Positions 1 to 7,412 of a DNA stretch of 18,876 nt are shown one piece after another. The notes under the pieces were generated by a model. The model saw only the letters and a program-made list of their open reading frames with translations. It made no database searches and had not been told where the DNA came from. Within the stretch, counting starts at the first letter, position 1; every line of letters begins with the position of its first letter. A program made the position numbers and the translations under genes. Source of the DNA: JBDKGV01 sp039798005 (GTDB lineage Bacteria > Fibrobacterota > Fibrobacteria > UBA5070); NCBI GenBank assembly GCA_039798005.1, contig JBDKGV010000040.1:1-18876 (forward strand), written 5' to 3'.

Positions 1-798
1 AAGACTGCTCCCTGCTGAGGGCAGTCCGGCGGCAAAGGTGCGAAGGACGGAATCGGTCGGCAGTTCCGAGAACCGGATCTCAAGAGGAGCCTCGGCGCCC
101 AGCAGCACCTCCAATCCCCCTTGGGCAAGCTCGGCATCGGCGCGTGCCTTGCGCAGAGCGACTTCGAACTCGCGGACCTTCACCGAGGCCTTCAGAAGGT
201 CCGAGCGGTCGATCAGCTCGTTCTTCTGCACCGAGGTCGCCCGCTTCTCGTGGGCCTTGGCCGTCGCCAGCGCCGCTTCCCAGGTGGCGACCGCCTCGCG
301 GGAGAGCTGAACCCCGGTCCAGGCCTCGATCACCTGCACATGGGTCTTGGCGCGGGTCTCATCTTCCTGGAGAGTCCGCATCGCCACGGCATTGCCCGCC
401 ATGCGACGGCCCTGCCAGGCGTCCAGGTTCACCAGCGGCACCTCGGCCACCACGGCGGCGTTCCAGCCTGCGATCATCTTTGGGTCGTTGAGGGACGCCG
501 GATCGAAGCTTGCCATCGAGACGCGACGCTGCCCCAAGCGGGTGCCGAAGGACCCGAGCGGATCGTCGGTGGCACCGACCCCGACCTCGGCCCGCACGGT
601 GGGAAGGAAGGCGGCGCTGGATGACAATTTCTGTCCATGCGCCTCGGCGGTCGCCGACTTCGCAAGACGGTTGGCGTAGGCGTCGCGATCGGCAAGGGAG
701 AGCGCCTCCTTCAGGGAAATGCCTTGAGCCAAGGCAAGGCCGGGAAGGAGCACTAGAACAAGGGAGCGTCGTCGGCTTCCAAGAGGATTCTTTCGCAT
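1..798 (-). CDS. TolC-family outer membrane efflux protein, 3' end outside window
   Basis: This is the N-terminal 266 codons of a protein that runs off the left edge with no stop. The ATG at 798 follows a GGAG site (AGCGGAGAATCCCG). Residues 1-24 form a signal peptide (MRKNPLGSRRR, then a hydrophobic stretch ending in LALA before QG). Next comes ISLKEALSLADRDAYANRLAKSA, the usual opening of outer-membrane efflux proteins (OEP family). Long Ala/Glu/Arg-rich helices follow, with the family pattern of Q-x-A...FLPTV and VIEAWTGVQLSREAVATWEAALATA. Proteins of this family form the trimeric outer-membrane channel of tripartite exporters or type I secretion systems. The partner pump and adaptor are not in view; they may lie to the left. 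The gene is divergent from the rhodanese gene at 980. It carries a weak copy of the iterated palindrome at 623-635. Confidence 0.85.
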   Translation of the reverse strand, partial: MRKNPLGSRRRSLVLVLLPGLALAQGISLKEALSLADRDAYANRLAKSATAEAHGQKLSSSAAFLPTVRAEVGVGATDDPLGSFGTRLGQRRVSMASFDPASLNDPKMIAGWNAAVVAEVPLVNLDAWQGRRMAGNAVAMRTLQEDETRAKTHVQVIEAWTGVQLSREAVATWEAALATAKAHEKRATSVQKNELIDRSDLLKASVKVREFEVALRKARADAELAQGGLEVLLGAEAPLEIRFSELPTDSVLRTFAAGLPSAGSSL

Positions 799-914
799 CG
801 GGATTCTCCGCTTCGTGACTGGTTTCCCGGCCTTGACGCGGTGAGGGAGGCAAAGGTTTCACCCCGATGAGCAGATTTCGCGAGATCGTCGCAAAGTCGA
901 ACAATCCCGGAAAT

Positions 915-932
915 GGGTGTAACTTCACACCC
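915..932. promoter_or_regulatory. Inverted repeat between divergent genes, possible operator
   Basis: GGGTGT-N6-ACACCC lies in the 181-base region between the divergent tolC-like gene and the rhodanese gene, about 50 bases before the rhodanese start. The arms match perfectly over 6 bp. A shared operator is plausible from its position. No regulator gene is next to it, and chance is not excluded. Confidence 0.3.
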
Positions 933-979
933 GTAACCGGCGTCCATCTGCCCAAACGCACCTCCACGGAGTCGAAACC

Positions 980-1369
980 ATGCTCAAGTCCATCACCCTT
1001 CTCCTGGTCCTCTCGCTCGGCGCCTGCGCCGGATCGCCTTCGGGCGAAAACCTCTCCACGGGGAGCTTCGACAGCGCCGCCACCGCCTTGGCCAAGAACC
1101 CCAAGTTCGTGCTGGTGGACGTGCGCACACCCGGCGAGTTCGCCACGGGACATCTCCAAGGCGCCAAGCTTGTGGACTTCAACGGCGCGGACTTTGCCGG
1201 CGAGATCGGCAAGCTCCCCCGCGACTCCAAGGTCCTGCTCTACTGCCGCAGCGGCAACCGCAGCGGACAGGCCATCAAGGCCATGAAGGCACTGGGATTC
1301 CTGGATGTGCGCCACATGGCAGGTGGCATGAACGCTTGGAAGGCCGAGGCACGCCCCGTCTCAAACTGA
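980..1369 (+). CDS. Rhodanese-domain lipoprotein (single-domain sulfurtransferase)
   Basis: This is a 129-residue protein starting at an ATG that follows CGGAG (8-base spacing). Residues 1-16 are a lipoprotein signal with an LGAC lipobox (Cys16 would be lipidated), so it should be anchored in the inner or outer membrane facing the periplasm. The rest is one rhodanese domain: FVLVDVRTPGEFATGHL (about 43-59), then the active-site loop CRSGNRSG with catalytic Cys89, then GFLDVRHMAGGMNAW near the end. Single-domain rhodaneses of the PspE/GlpE type move sulfane sulfur to thiols or cyanide, but the physiological substrate here is unknown. It is divergent from the TolC-like gene. No second gene follows for 650 bases, so it is probably monocistronic. 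Confidence 0.9.
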   Translation: MLKSITLLLVLSLGACAGSPSGENLSTGSFDSAATALAKNPKFVLVDVRTPGEFATGHLQGAKLVDFNGADFAGEIGKLPRDSKVLLYCRSGNRSGQAIKAMKALGFLDVRHMAGGMNAWKAEARPVSN

Positions 1370-1590
1370 CCTTTGCCCACGCTTCGTCGTCCTTCCGGGG
1401 GCTGAACCCGTCCAATGAATCACCTCGCAGCAAGCGGCGAGATAGCCTCTGGCCAGCAATTCCGGGAATGAAGCCACGAATCAAACTTCGGGGAATCAGA
1501 CCCGGAGAGATTCGATCGCGCTCCTTTGCCCCAAGGAGCTGACCCTCCCCCTTCGCACCAATCGATCACCCTGCAGCAAGGTTGCGAGGT
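1370..1590. other. Gene-poor spacer with one hairpin
   Basis: I see no convincing gene here; the short open frames in both directions have no family features and no good ribosome site. The only clear structure is GCTCCTT-N6-AAGGAGC at 1520-1539, a 7-bp hairpin without a T-tract. It could help terminate the rhodanese transcript, but it lies 150 bases downstream. Confidence 0.4.
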
Positions 1591-1690
1591 GGTTTTGGGG
1601 TGCCCCGCCCCGAACCCGGGTCGGCCGGGCCCTATGCCCTGCAATCGCAGGGCACGCAGCCCGCCATGCGGTCTGCGCCCATGACGGGTG
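1591..1690. other. GC-rich structured intergenic segment (tandem hairpins), possible RNA or repeat
   Basis: Several inverted repeats follow one another with almost no gap. TGCCCTGC-AATC-GCAGGGCA spans 1635-1654. CGCAG-C-CCGC-CAT-GCGG-T-CTGCG spans 1655-1677. CCC-ATGAC-GGG spans 1678-1688. They are preceded by short self-complementary blocks (GGGGTGCCCC, CCCGGG, GGCCGGGCCC) from about 1596. There is no T-run, so an ordinary intrinsic terminator is unlikely. It could be a structured RNA, a REP-like element or the remnant of a mobile element. Which strand matters is unknown. Confidence 0.35.
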
Positions 1691-1820
1691 ACGGTCCCTG
1701 GCACTTCTGGCCATCCGCATGCACCGATACGCCACCACAGGGATGTCCAACCAATCTTCCTGAACACCGACGCCCCAACAGGTGGTCCGGTGCGCCCTCC
1801 TTCAAGCCGCGGCACTCCAT

Positions 1821-1835
1821 TGAGATTGATTCTCT
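1821..1835. promoter_or_regulatory. Possible Fur box upstream of feoAB
   Basis: TGAGATT-G-ATTCTCT fits the 7-1-7 Fur pattern (TGATAAT-N-ATTATCA) at 5 of 7 bases in each arm. It sits just before the -35 element of the feoAB promoter, which is a sensible position for iron-dependent control. The match is moderate and no fur gene is in the window. Confidence 0.35.
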
Positions 1836-1840
1836 TTTTC

Positions 1841-1869
1841 TTGACATACCATCGTCTCCGCTTTAGATT
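1841..1869 (+). promoter_or_regulatory. Sigma70-type promoter of feoAB
   Basis: TTGACA (1841-1846), a 17-base spacer and TAGATT (1864-1869) lie in an AT-rich stretch that stands out from the GC-rich surroundings. Transcription should start near 1876, giving a leader of about 140 bases before feoA. The leader contains self-complementary blocks (TTCCGGG/CCCGGG, TCCTG-N5-CAGGA) of unknown meaning. Confidence 0.65.
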
Positions 1870-2016
1870 ATTTGATATGACGTCTCAAACTCCTTCCGGG
1901 CGATTCCCGGGCTCCTGTTCACCAGGAAGTTGGCCTTTGCGAACACTGGCACGGAATGCTCCGCCCACGAAATGCACCGCGAAACGGGAATTTGGGTTCG
2001 ACCGAAAGGACAAAGC

Positions 2017-2241
2017 ATGATCAGCAAGGGAATGAACACCATGAAGGTCGGCGAAAGCGCTGCGATCCAAGAGGTCCGCGGACCTTCGGCCTTGGCCCTG
2101 CGTCTGCAGGAGCTGGGCTTCGTGCCGGGCACCGCGGTGCAGCTGGTCGCCAAGGCCGCCTTCGGGGGCGCCATGTCCTACCGGGTGCGCGGTTCCATCA
2201 TCGCCCTTCGCCGCACCGATGCGGCCTGCGTGGAGGTCTGA
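2017..2241 (+). CDS. feoA: Ferrous iron transport protein A
   Basis: This is a 74-residue cytoplasmic protein with an SH3-like fold, which in this family binds and modulates FeoB. Visible family features are LRLQELGFVPGTAVQLVAKAAFGGAMSYRVRGSIIALRRTDAACVEV, covering nearly the whole chain and matching the usual 75-85 residue length. I chose the ATG at 2017 because AAAGGA lies 6 bases upstream. The in-frame ATG at 1930 would add 29 residues with no FeoA character. The feoA stop and feoB start are separated by one base, so the two genes are translationally linked. Confidence 0.9.
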   Translation: MISKGMNTMKVGESAAIQEVRGPSALALRLQELGFVPGTAVQLVAKAAFGGAMSYRVRGSIIALRRTDAACVEV

Positions 2242-2242
2242 A

Positions 2243-4186
2243 ATGAGCACCGCCGGAACCACCGCCGCAAGCACCGTCACCGTTCTCTTGGTCGGCGCCC
2301 CCAACGCGGGCAAGACCAGCCTCTACAACCACCTCACGGGCTCGCGCTACAAGACCGTGAACTACCCTGGCGCCACCGTCGAGTACTCGCTGGGACGCCT
2401 GCGCCGCTTCGGCGACGCACCCCAGGAAGTCGCCGGCGCCGCGGACTGCCACACCCCGGCCGCGATCCGCGCCGTCGACGGCATCGGCATCATGGACACC
2501 CCGGGCATCATCTCGCTCACTCCGCGCTCGGCCGACGAGCAGGTGGCCCTCACCGCCCTCACCGCCTTGGGCGAGGTGCTGGGCGAAGGCCCGGCCCGGC
2601 CGCACCTGGTGGTCGCCGCCGTGGACGCCACCCAGCCCGGCCGCCACCTCCCGCTGGTCAAGCAACTGAAGGACGCGGGCTTTCCCGTGGTGGTCGCCCT
2701 GACCATGAACGATCTGGCCCGCCTGCAGGGCAAGGAGATCGACGCCAACCGCCTTTCCTCCTTCCTTGATCTTCCCGTGGTCGAGGTGGACGGCCGCACC
2801 GGCAACGGCACCACCGAACTCTCCTCCTGCATCGAGTCCTGCCTCCCCGAGGCCCCGGCCGAGATCCGCATGCCAGGCGCCCTGAACGCCCAGGAGATCC
2901 AGGCCGGCTTCCGCTGGGCCGACGAAGCCACCGCCGCCTCGCTGCGCAATGCCGCAGCGGTTCAGCCCACCCGCTTGGGCTTCCTCGACCGCCTCACCCT
3001 GCATCCGGTCGGGGGCCTCGTCACCTTCGCCGCCGTGATGAGCGGGCTCTTCTGGCTGGTGTTCACCGCGGCAGGACCGCTGATGGACCTGGTCGAAAGC
3101 TTCTTCGGCTGGTTGGGCACGCTTGCCACGGCCAACATCCCCGAAGGCCTGCTGCGCGGCCTGGTGGTGGACGGCATCGTCGCCGGCGGCGGAGGCGTGT
3201 TCGTCTTCGTGCCGCAGATCGCCATCCTCTTCCTGGCCATCGGCCTCCTGGAGGACTCGGGCTACCTCGCACGCGGCGCCATGACGGTCGACCGCTTCCT
3301 CTCGATGATCGGGCTCAACGGCAAGTCCTTCGTGCCGCTCCTGTCGGGCAACGCCTGCGCCATCCCGGCCGCCATGGCCGCGCGCACCATCCCGGGCCGC
3401 AAGGAACGCCTTTTGACACTTCTTGTCATTCCCCTGATGAGCTGCTCGGCGCGCCTTCCGGTGTGGGGCCTGCTGCTTGGCTTCCTGATCCCGGCCGAGA
3501 AGGCCTGGCTGGGCGGCATCGCCCTGACCGGCATCTACCTCGCAAGCCTGGTGTTCGCCTCGCTGGTGGCGCTGGTCGGCGCCAAGATCCTCCGCATTCC
3601 CGCCTCCGAGTCGGGCTTCCAGGTGGAGCTTCCGCAGTGGCGCCCGCCGACCTTCCGCACCGTGGTGGTGTCGGCCTGGGACCGCACCGTGAGCTATGTG
3701 CAGCGCGCCGGCCTCACCATCCTTGCCATCTCCGTGGGCTTCTGGGCGCTGATGACCTTCCCCAACCCCGAGAACTCGGTGATGAACGGACTGGGCAAGC
3801 TGATCGAGCCGATGCTTGCGCCGATGGGCGTGGACTGGAAGGTCGGCGTTTCCCTGCTCGCGGCCTTCGCGGCCCGCGAAGTGTTCGTCTCGGCCCTGGG
3901 CGTGATCTACTCGGTGGAAGGCGCCGAGGATGCCACCGACGGCCTGCTCGAGGTGATGCGCAACGCCACCTTCGAGGGAACGAACCAGCTGGTGTTCACC
4001 CCCGCCTCCACCGTCGGCCTGATCGTGTTCTTCCTGATCGCCTTGCAGTGCATGACCACCGTGGCGGTGATGCGTCGCGAGGTCTCGAACAAGTTCGCGC
4101 TCGGCCAGATGGTCGGCTTCGTGGCCCTGGCCTGGGTGCTCTCCGTGATCACCGTCCAAGGCCTGCGCCTGATCGGCGTGCCCTGA
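2243..4186 (+). CDS. feoB: Ferrous iron transporter B (GTPase-coupled inner-membrane permease)
   Basis: This is a 647-residue Fe(II) permease in the inner membrane. The N-terminal G domain shows G1 GAPNAGKTS (18-26), the G2 region VNYPGATVEY (39-48), G3 DTPG (85-88) and a G4 site reading TMND (154-157) instead of the usual NxxD. The membrane part from about residue 256 has the FeoB hallmarks LLEDSGYLARGA, FVPLLSGNACAIPAAMAARTI (first gate with conserved Cys) and PLMSCSARLPVW (second gate with conserved Cys), and it ends with QCMTTVAVMRREV. The ATG at 2243 follows GGAGG at 7 bases. A start further upstream would overlap feoA. The protein is a little shorter than most FeoB proteins, mainly in the linker between the G domain and the membrane part. 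feoC is absent. Confidence 0.95.
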   Translation: MSTAGTTAASTVTVLLVGAPNAGKTSLYNHLTGSRYKTVNYPGATVEYSLGRLRRFGDAPQEVAGAADCHTPAAIRAVDGIGIMDTPGIISLTPRSADEQVALTALTALGEVLGEGPARPHLVVAAVDATQPGRHLPLVKQLKDAGFPVVVALTMNDLARLQGKEIDANRLSSFLDLPVVEVDGRTGNGTTELSSCIESCLPEAPAEIRMPGALNAQEIQAGFRWADEATAASLRNAAAVQPTRLGFLDRLTLHPVGGLVTFAAVMSGLFWLVFTAAGPLMDLVESFFGWLGTLATANIPEGLLRGLVVDGIVAGGGGVFVFVPQIAILFLAIGLLEDSGYLARGAMTVDRFLSMIGLNGKSFVPLLSGNACAIPAAMAARTIPGRKERLLTLLVIPLMSCSARLPVWGLLLGFLIPAEKAWLGGIALTGIYLASLVFASLVALVGAKILRIPASESGFQVELPQWRPPTFRTVVVSAWDRTVSYVQRAGLTILAISVGFWALMTFPNPENSVMNGLGKLIEPMLAPMGVDWKVGVSLLAAFAAREVFVSALGVIYSVEGAEDATDGLLEVMRNATFEGTNQLVFTPASTVGLIVFFLIALQCMTTVAVMRREVSNKFALGQMVGFVALAWVLSVITVQGLRLIGVP

Positions 4187-4203
4187 ACCACAACGTTTCC
4201 AAG

Positions 4204-4230
4204 GCTTCGTCGGGTCATCCCTGACGAAGC
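4204..4230. terminator. Hairpin between convergent feoB and antiporter gene
   Basis: GCTTCGTC-GGG-TCAT-CCC-T-GACGAAGC forms a strong stem of 8 plus 3 bp with one bulged T and a 4-base loop. It lies in the 82-base gap between two genes that end facing each other, so it probably serves both transcripts. There is no T-run on either side, so termination or 3'-end protection is inferred from position. Confidence 0.55.
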
Positions 4231-4268
4231 GCGGGAACGGCCCGACGATGGGAACCCATCGATCGAAA

Positions 4269-5543
4269 TCAGACCCCGAAGGCGACCAACGCCACCAGGG
4301 TCGGCGGAAGCGCAGCCAAGAGGAGCGGCAGCGGAGCGATGATCCCCTCAGGAAAGGATTCACGCAGGATACTTGCACCAGCGGGATTGGGGGCATTGGC
4401 GATGAGCGTGAGTCCGCCGCCCACCACGGCACCGGCCACCAAGTGGTACCGGAAAGATGCCGAGCTTCCCTCCACCAAGGTTCCAAGATAGGTGAGCGCG
4501 GCATTGTCCACCACGGCCGTCAAGGCCGAAGCACCCAGGAAAAGGACCTTGTCCCCCATGCTGGTCAGGATCGGGGAAAGCCACCAGCCTTGGGGCGATC
4601 CCAACACCACAAGTCCCGCCAGGAAGAAGGCCACCAGCAGCGCCTCGCGCAAAAGGAGCGGCGCATGGTGAGGACGATAGGCTTGCACCACGCCCAGAAA
4701 AAAGAGGAACAGGAAGACGAGCAGGACCATGTGGTGGGAGGCGAAGACCACCCCGACCAGAAAGGCGAGGTGCGTGATCACCAAGGGAAGGGGAACCTGA
4801 GCCCCCCTTGAGGTCCCGCGCTTGGGAAGCCGGGAGAGCGGCTTCCGGAAGAGCACCACGAAGGCGGCGGCATTGAAGAGCACCGCCGGCAGAGCGCGAT
4901 GTCCGAAGTGTTCGAACATGAAGGCGGTGTCCCAGTTCCACGCCCCGGCCACCATCAAGACGGGAGGCGCCGCGTAGCTGGTGAGCACCCCACCGATGGA
5001 GACGTTCACGAAAAGCACGCCCAGGGCCGCATAGCGCATTTTGGTGGACACGCCATCCACCATGAGGCGATCACGCAACAGCAGGGCCGCTACCGTCATG
5101 GCGGCAGGCTCGGTGATGAGCGACCCCAGGAGCGGTGCGACGCCCAGCGTCACCAAGGCAAATCCCATCGCACCCGGCAGCGGGATCAGGCGCGCCAGCC
5201 CCCCGACCAAGGAGGAGGCCACCTGCAGGACCGGACGACATCCGGCCACCACCATCACCACGAACACGAAGACCGGCTCCATGTAGTTGAGCTTCTCGAG
5301 ATGCCCGATGGCGCGGGGAGCCCCTTCCAATGCCACATGCACGCCAAAGAGCACCAGCGCCCAGAATCCGAACACCACCTCGATCTCCCCGAGCAGGTGG
5401 AAGACCCCCGAGTGGGCGGTGTCGCGATGCGCCAGCTTCTCGAACTGCGAGGCGGAAAACACATGGATCAGTGCAAGCGCGAAGATCACAAGCGAGGCGA
5501 TCTGGATGGCCGTGGGTGTCATGAGTCCAAGGTACCAATCCAC
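4269..5543 (-). CDS. Putative Na+/H+ antiporter, multi-pass inner-membrane protein
   Basis: This is a 424-residue protein with about 11-12 hydrophobic segments and almost no soluble domain. The sequence matches the family annotated as putative Na+/H+ antiporters, which is related to the ion-transporter superfamily: FALALIHVFSASQFEKLAHR near the N-terminus, GSLITEPAAMTVAALLLRDR in the middle, and VVDNAALTYLGTLVEG and TLIANAPNPAGASIL near the C-terminus. The conserved Asp-Asn and Asn-Ala-Pro-Asn-Pro-Ala-Gly motifs lie in membrane segments and probably line the ion path. The longest frame starts at GTG (5543). An ATG at 5522 (MTPTAIQIAS) is an equally good start; neither has a clear ribosome site. 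It is divergent from the PfkB-family kinase gene. Confidence 0.8.
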   Translation of the reverse strand: MDWYLGLMTPTAIQIASLVIFALALIHVFSASQFEKLAHRDTAHSGVFHLLGEIEVVFGFWALVLFGVHVALEGAPRAIGHLEKLNYMEPVFVFVVMVVAGCRPVLQVASSLVGGLARLIPLPGAMGFALVTLGVAPLLGSLITEPAAMTVAALLLRDRLMVDGVSTKMRYAALGVLFVNVSIGGVLTSYAAPPVLMVAGAWNWDTAFMFEHFGHRALPAVLFNAAAFVVLFRKPLSRLPKRGTSRGAQVPLPLVITHLAFLVGVVFASHHMVLLVFLFLFFLGVVQAYRPHHAPLLLREALLVAFFLAGLVVLGSPQGWWLSPILTSMGDKVLFLGASALTAVVDNAALTYLGTLVEGSSASFRYHLVAGAVVGGGLTLIANAPNPAGASILRESFPEGIIAPLPLLLAALPPTLVALVAFGV

Positions 5544-5619
5544 TCGAAGAACATCGGCACTGCCGTCTTCATCTACATTTGATCGCCGTACACTCCATCT
5601 TGACAGGGCCTCATTCCCG

Positions 5620-6567
5620 ATGACATCTCAGGCGCGCATCGTGACCGTCACGCTCAATCCGGCCATCGACCGGACCCTGTCGGTCCCGGACTTTCAGGTC
5701 GGGGAACTCAACCGGGTCCTCGAGGTGCGCGAGAACGCCGGCGGCAAAGGGGTCAACGTGGCCTCGGCGCTGGCGGACCTTGGCGTGCCCGTGGTTGCCA
5801 CCGGATTCCTGGGCCGCGAGAATGCAAGGCTCTTCGAGGTCCTGTTCCGGACCAAGGGAATCGAGGACCGCTTCCTGCGCATGGACGGATCGACCCGGCT
5901 CGGATTGAAATTGGTGGACAATTCCTGTCAAAAGGTCACCGAACTCAACTGCCCGGGCCTGACACCCGGGGCCGCCGATCTTGACGCCCTGTTTGCGACC
6001 GTCCGGGAACTGGCCTCCCCCGACACTTGGTTCGTACTTTCCGGCAGTCTTCCGCCGGGCGCTCCCGCCGGGCTGTATGCCGATCTGATCCGCGTGATCC
6101 ATGCGCAGGGAGCCAAGGTGGCCCTGGACACCAGTGGCGAGCCGCTGCGTCTGGCCTTGCCGGCAGCGCCCGACATCGTCAAGCCCAACCGGAAGGAACT
6201 GGAGCAACTGACGGGCACGGCCATGACAGGCCTTGAAGATGTGGCCAAGGCGGCTTCGCACCTTCTTTCCCAAGGGATCGCCCTGGTTGCGATCTCGATG
6301 GGAGTCGAAGGGGCGCTGTTTGCGCAGGGCGATGGAATGATCGTGACCACGCCCCCCACCGTTTCCTTGGAAAGCACCGTGGGCGCCGGGGATGCCATGG
6401 TCGCAGGATTGCTTTTCGCACAGATCCAAGGACGGAATTTGTCAGGCTCCGCACGATTCGCCACGGCCTGCGGAGCCCATGCCGTGACGCGCCTTGCCAG
6501 CGGAGTCGATCTCGACGCGCTCCCGGCTCTCGAACTTGGCGTCAAGCTCGCCGCATTTCACGACTGA
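5620..6567 (+). CDS. 1-phosphofructokinase-family hexose-phosphate kinase (PfkB fold)
   Basis: This is a 315-residue cytoplasmic kinase of the ribokinase/PfkB fold, close to the FruK/tagatose-6-phosphate kinase branch. The N-terminus IVTVTLNPAIDRTLSV and the GGKGVNVASALADLG motif (41-55) bind the sugar phosphate. SGSLPPG (141-147), KPNRKELEQLTG (188-199) and the catalytic STVGAGDAM (252-260, base Asp258) are intact. It phosphorylates fructose 1-phosphate, fructose 6-phosphate or a related sugar phosphate; sequence alone does not settle which. No PTS or sugar-transport gene is adjacent, so a plain fruBKA context is absent. The ATG at 5620 is chosen because homologous sequence begins there, although it lacks a clear ribosome site. 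Its end overlaps the next gene (opposite strand) by 10 bases. It contains a weak palindrome copy at 5917-5929. Confidence 0.88.
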   Translation: MTSQARIVTVTLNPAIDRTLSVPDFQVGELNRVLEVRENAGGKGVNVASALADLGVPVVATGFLGRENARLFEVLFRTKGIEDRFLRMDGSTRLGLKLVDNSCQKVTELNCPGLTPGAADLDALFATVRELASPDTWFVLSGSLPPGAPAGLYADLIRVIHAQGAKVALDTSGEPLRLALPAAPDIVKPNRKELEQLTGTAMTGLEDVAKAASHLLSQGIALVAISMGVEGALFAQGDGMIVTTPPTVSLESTVGAGDAMVAGLLFAQIQGRNLSGSARFATACGAHAVTRLASGVDLDALPALELGVKLAAFHD

Positions 6568-7373
6568 AGGGAAGCCATCCCTCCGGAGCGCAACCAGAGC
6601 GCGTGGGCCCGGTACATCCTTGCGTGCCCAACGAGCGGGCTGTCCGGGTTTTCTGCCGCGTGTGCGCTCGTCCAGCGCGCCACCTCCTCCAGGCGCTCGG
6701 CAACCGCAAGGAGAAAATCCGGGAGAGCCGGACGCAATGCCTCATCACCCTGCGCATACTCATCAAGGAACAGAGCGAGCCTTCGACCCATGGAGCTGAC
6801 GGGAAAGGGCGAGCGCTCGTTGCCACCGTCCTCGACATCCTCCTCAGGTGTCGGCTGGAGCGGGACGAAGCGGTAGGCCGCCCACGCAAGATCTCGCACC
6901 CGCGGTCCTGGGGCGCAGAAATCGAAGTCGATGGCCCCCGAGAACCGTCCATCCCGGAAGACGCAGTTGTACGGAGCGAAGTCGTTGTGGCAGATCGTCT
7001 CGACCGGTTCGACCGCCGGGAAGTTCCAGACCGCACCATCGCGCGGGAAGGAGGCCGCCGCATCGTGCCACTGGCGCAGTGCCTTGCCGATGGCCTCCAA
7101 GACGGATTCCATCCACACCCAAGCTGGCATGGCATGGGGAACCTCTCCAGGAAGAAACTCCAGGATCTCCCTCCCCTTGTCATCCAAGCCAAAGGGCTCG
7201 GGAATCCAGGCCACTCCGTTCACGCGGGCATGCCGCAGGAGGGCGTGAATCGTCGAAGTCCATGGACCCGCCGTGCGATGCACCCGATCCCCCCGTCGCT
7301 CCACCTGGTTGACATTGCCCCCTTCGAGTCTTTCCGGTTCGTGCGACATTCCCGGAAAATGCTTTCTTCGCAT
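6558..7373 (-). CDS. Aminoglycoside phosphotransferase-fold protein (APH family)
   Basis: This is a 271-residue protein kinase-like phosphotransferase. Visible are the N-terminal nucleotide-binding strand LEGGNVNQVERRGDRVHRTAGPW, the interdomain EILEFLPGE (69-77), the catalytic loop HNDFAPYN (His129, Asp131, Asn136) and the metal-binding IDFDF (Asp149). All the residues needed for ATP-dependent phosphotransfer are therefore present. Chromosomal members of this family usually act on small hydroxylated metabolites, and drug resistance should not be assumed. I place the start at ATG 7373, where GAGG lies 5 bases upstream; ATG 7349 (MSHEPERLEGGN) is an alternative. The gene is divergent from the HD-domain gene, with only 39 bases between them, and its end overlaps the PfkB-family gene by 10 bases. 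Confidence 0.85.
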   Translation of the reverse strand: MRRKHFPGMSHEPERLEGGNVNQVERRGDRVHRTAGPWTSTIHALLRHARVNGVAWIPEPFGLDDKGREILEFLPGEVPHAMPAWVWMESVLEAIGKALRQWHDAAASFPRDGAVWNFPAVEPVETICHNDFAPYNCVFRDGRFSGAIDFDFCAPGPRVRDLAWAAYRFVPLQPTPEEDVEDGGNERSPFPVSSMGRRLALFLDEYAQGDEALRPALPDFLLAVAERLEEVARWTSAHAAENPDSPLVGHARMYRAHALWLRSGGMASLQS

Positions 7374-7412
7374 TCCGTCCTCTGATGCTTTGAATTTTTC
7401 CACATTTTCCGT

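Noticed and set aside
359..1315. Minus-strand open frame across the tolC-rhodanese divergent region
   Set aside because: It overlaps both well-supported genes in the wrong frame and has low-complexity composition.
1591..1680. tRNA-like fragment in the intergenic hairpin region
   Set aside because: A GGTTCG-like block and an anticodon-arm-like hairpin occur on the minus strand, but no acceptor stem or cloverleaf can be drawn.
2198..4504. Very long open frame antisense to feoB (768 codons, minus strand)
   Set aside because: It is His/Glu/Gly-rich with no domain features and exists because of the GC-rich codon bias of feoB on the other strand.
5600..5605. TTGACA as -35 element of the PfkB-family gene
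   Set aside because: It is 14 bases before the start codon, so a -10 element would fall inside the coding sequence, and none is visible.
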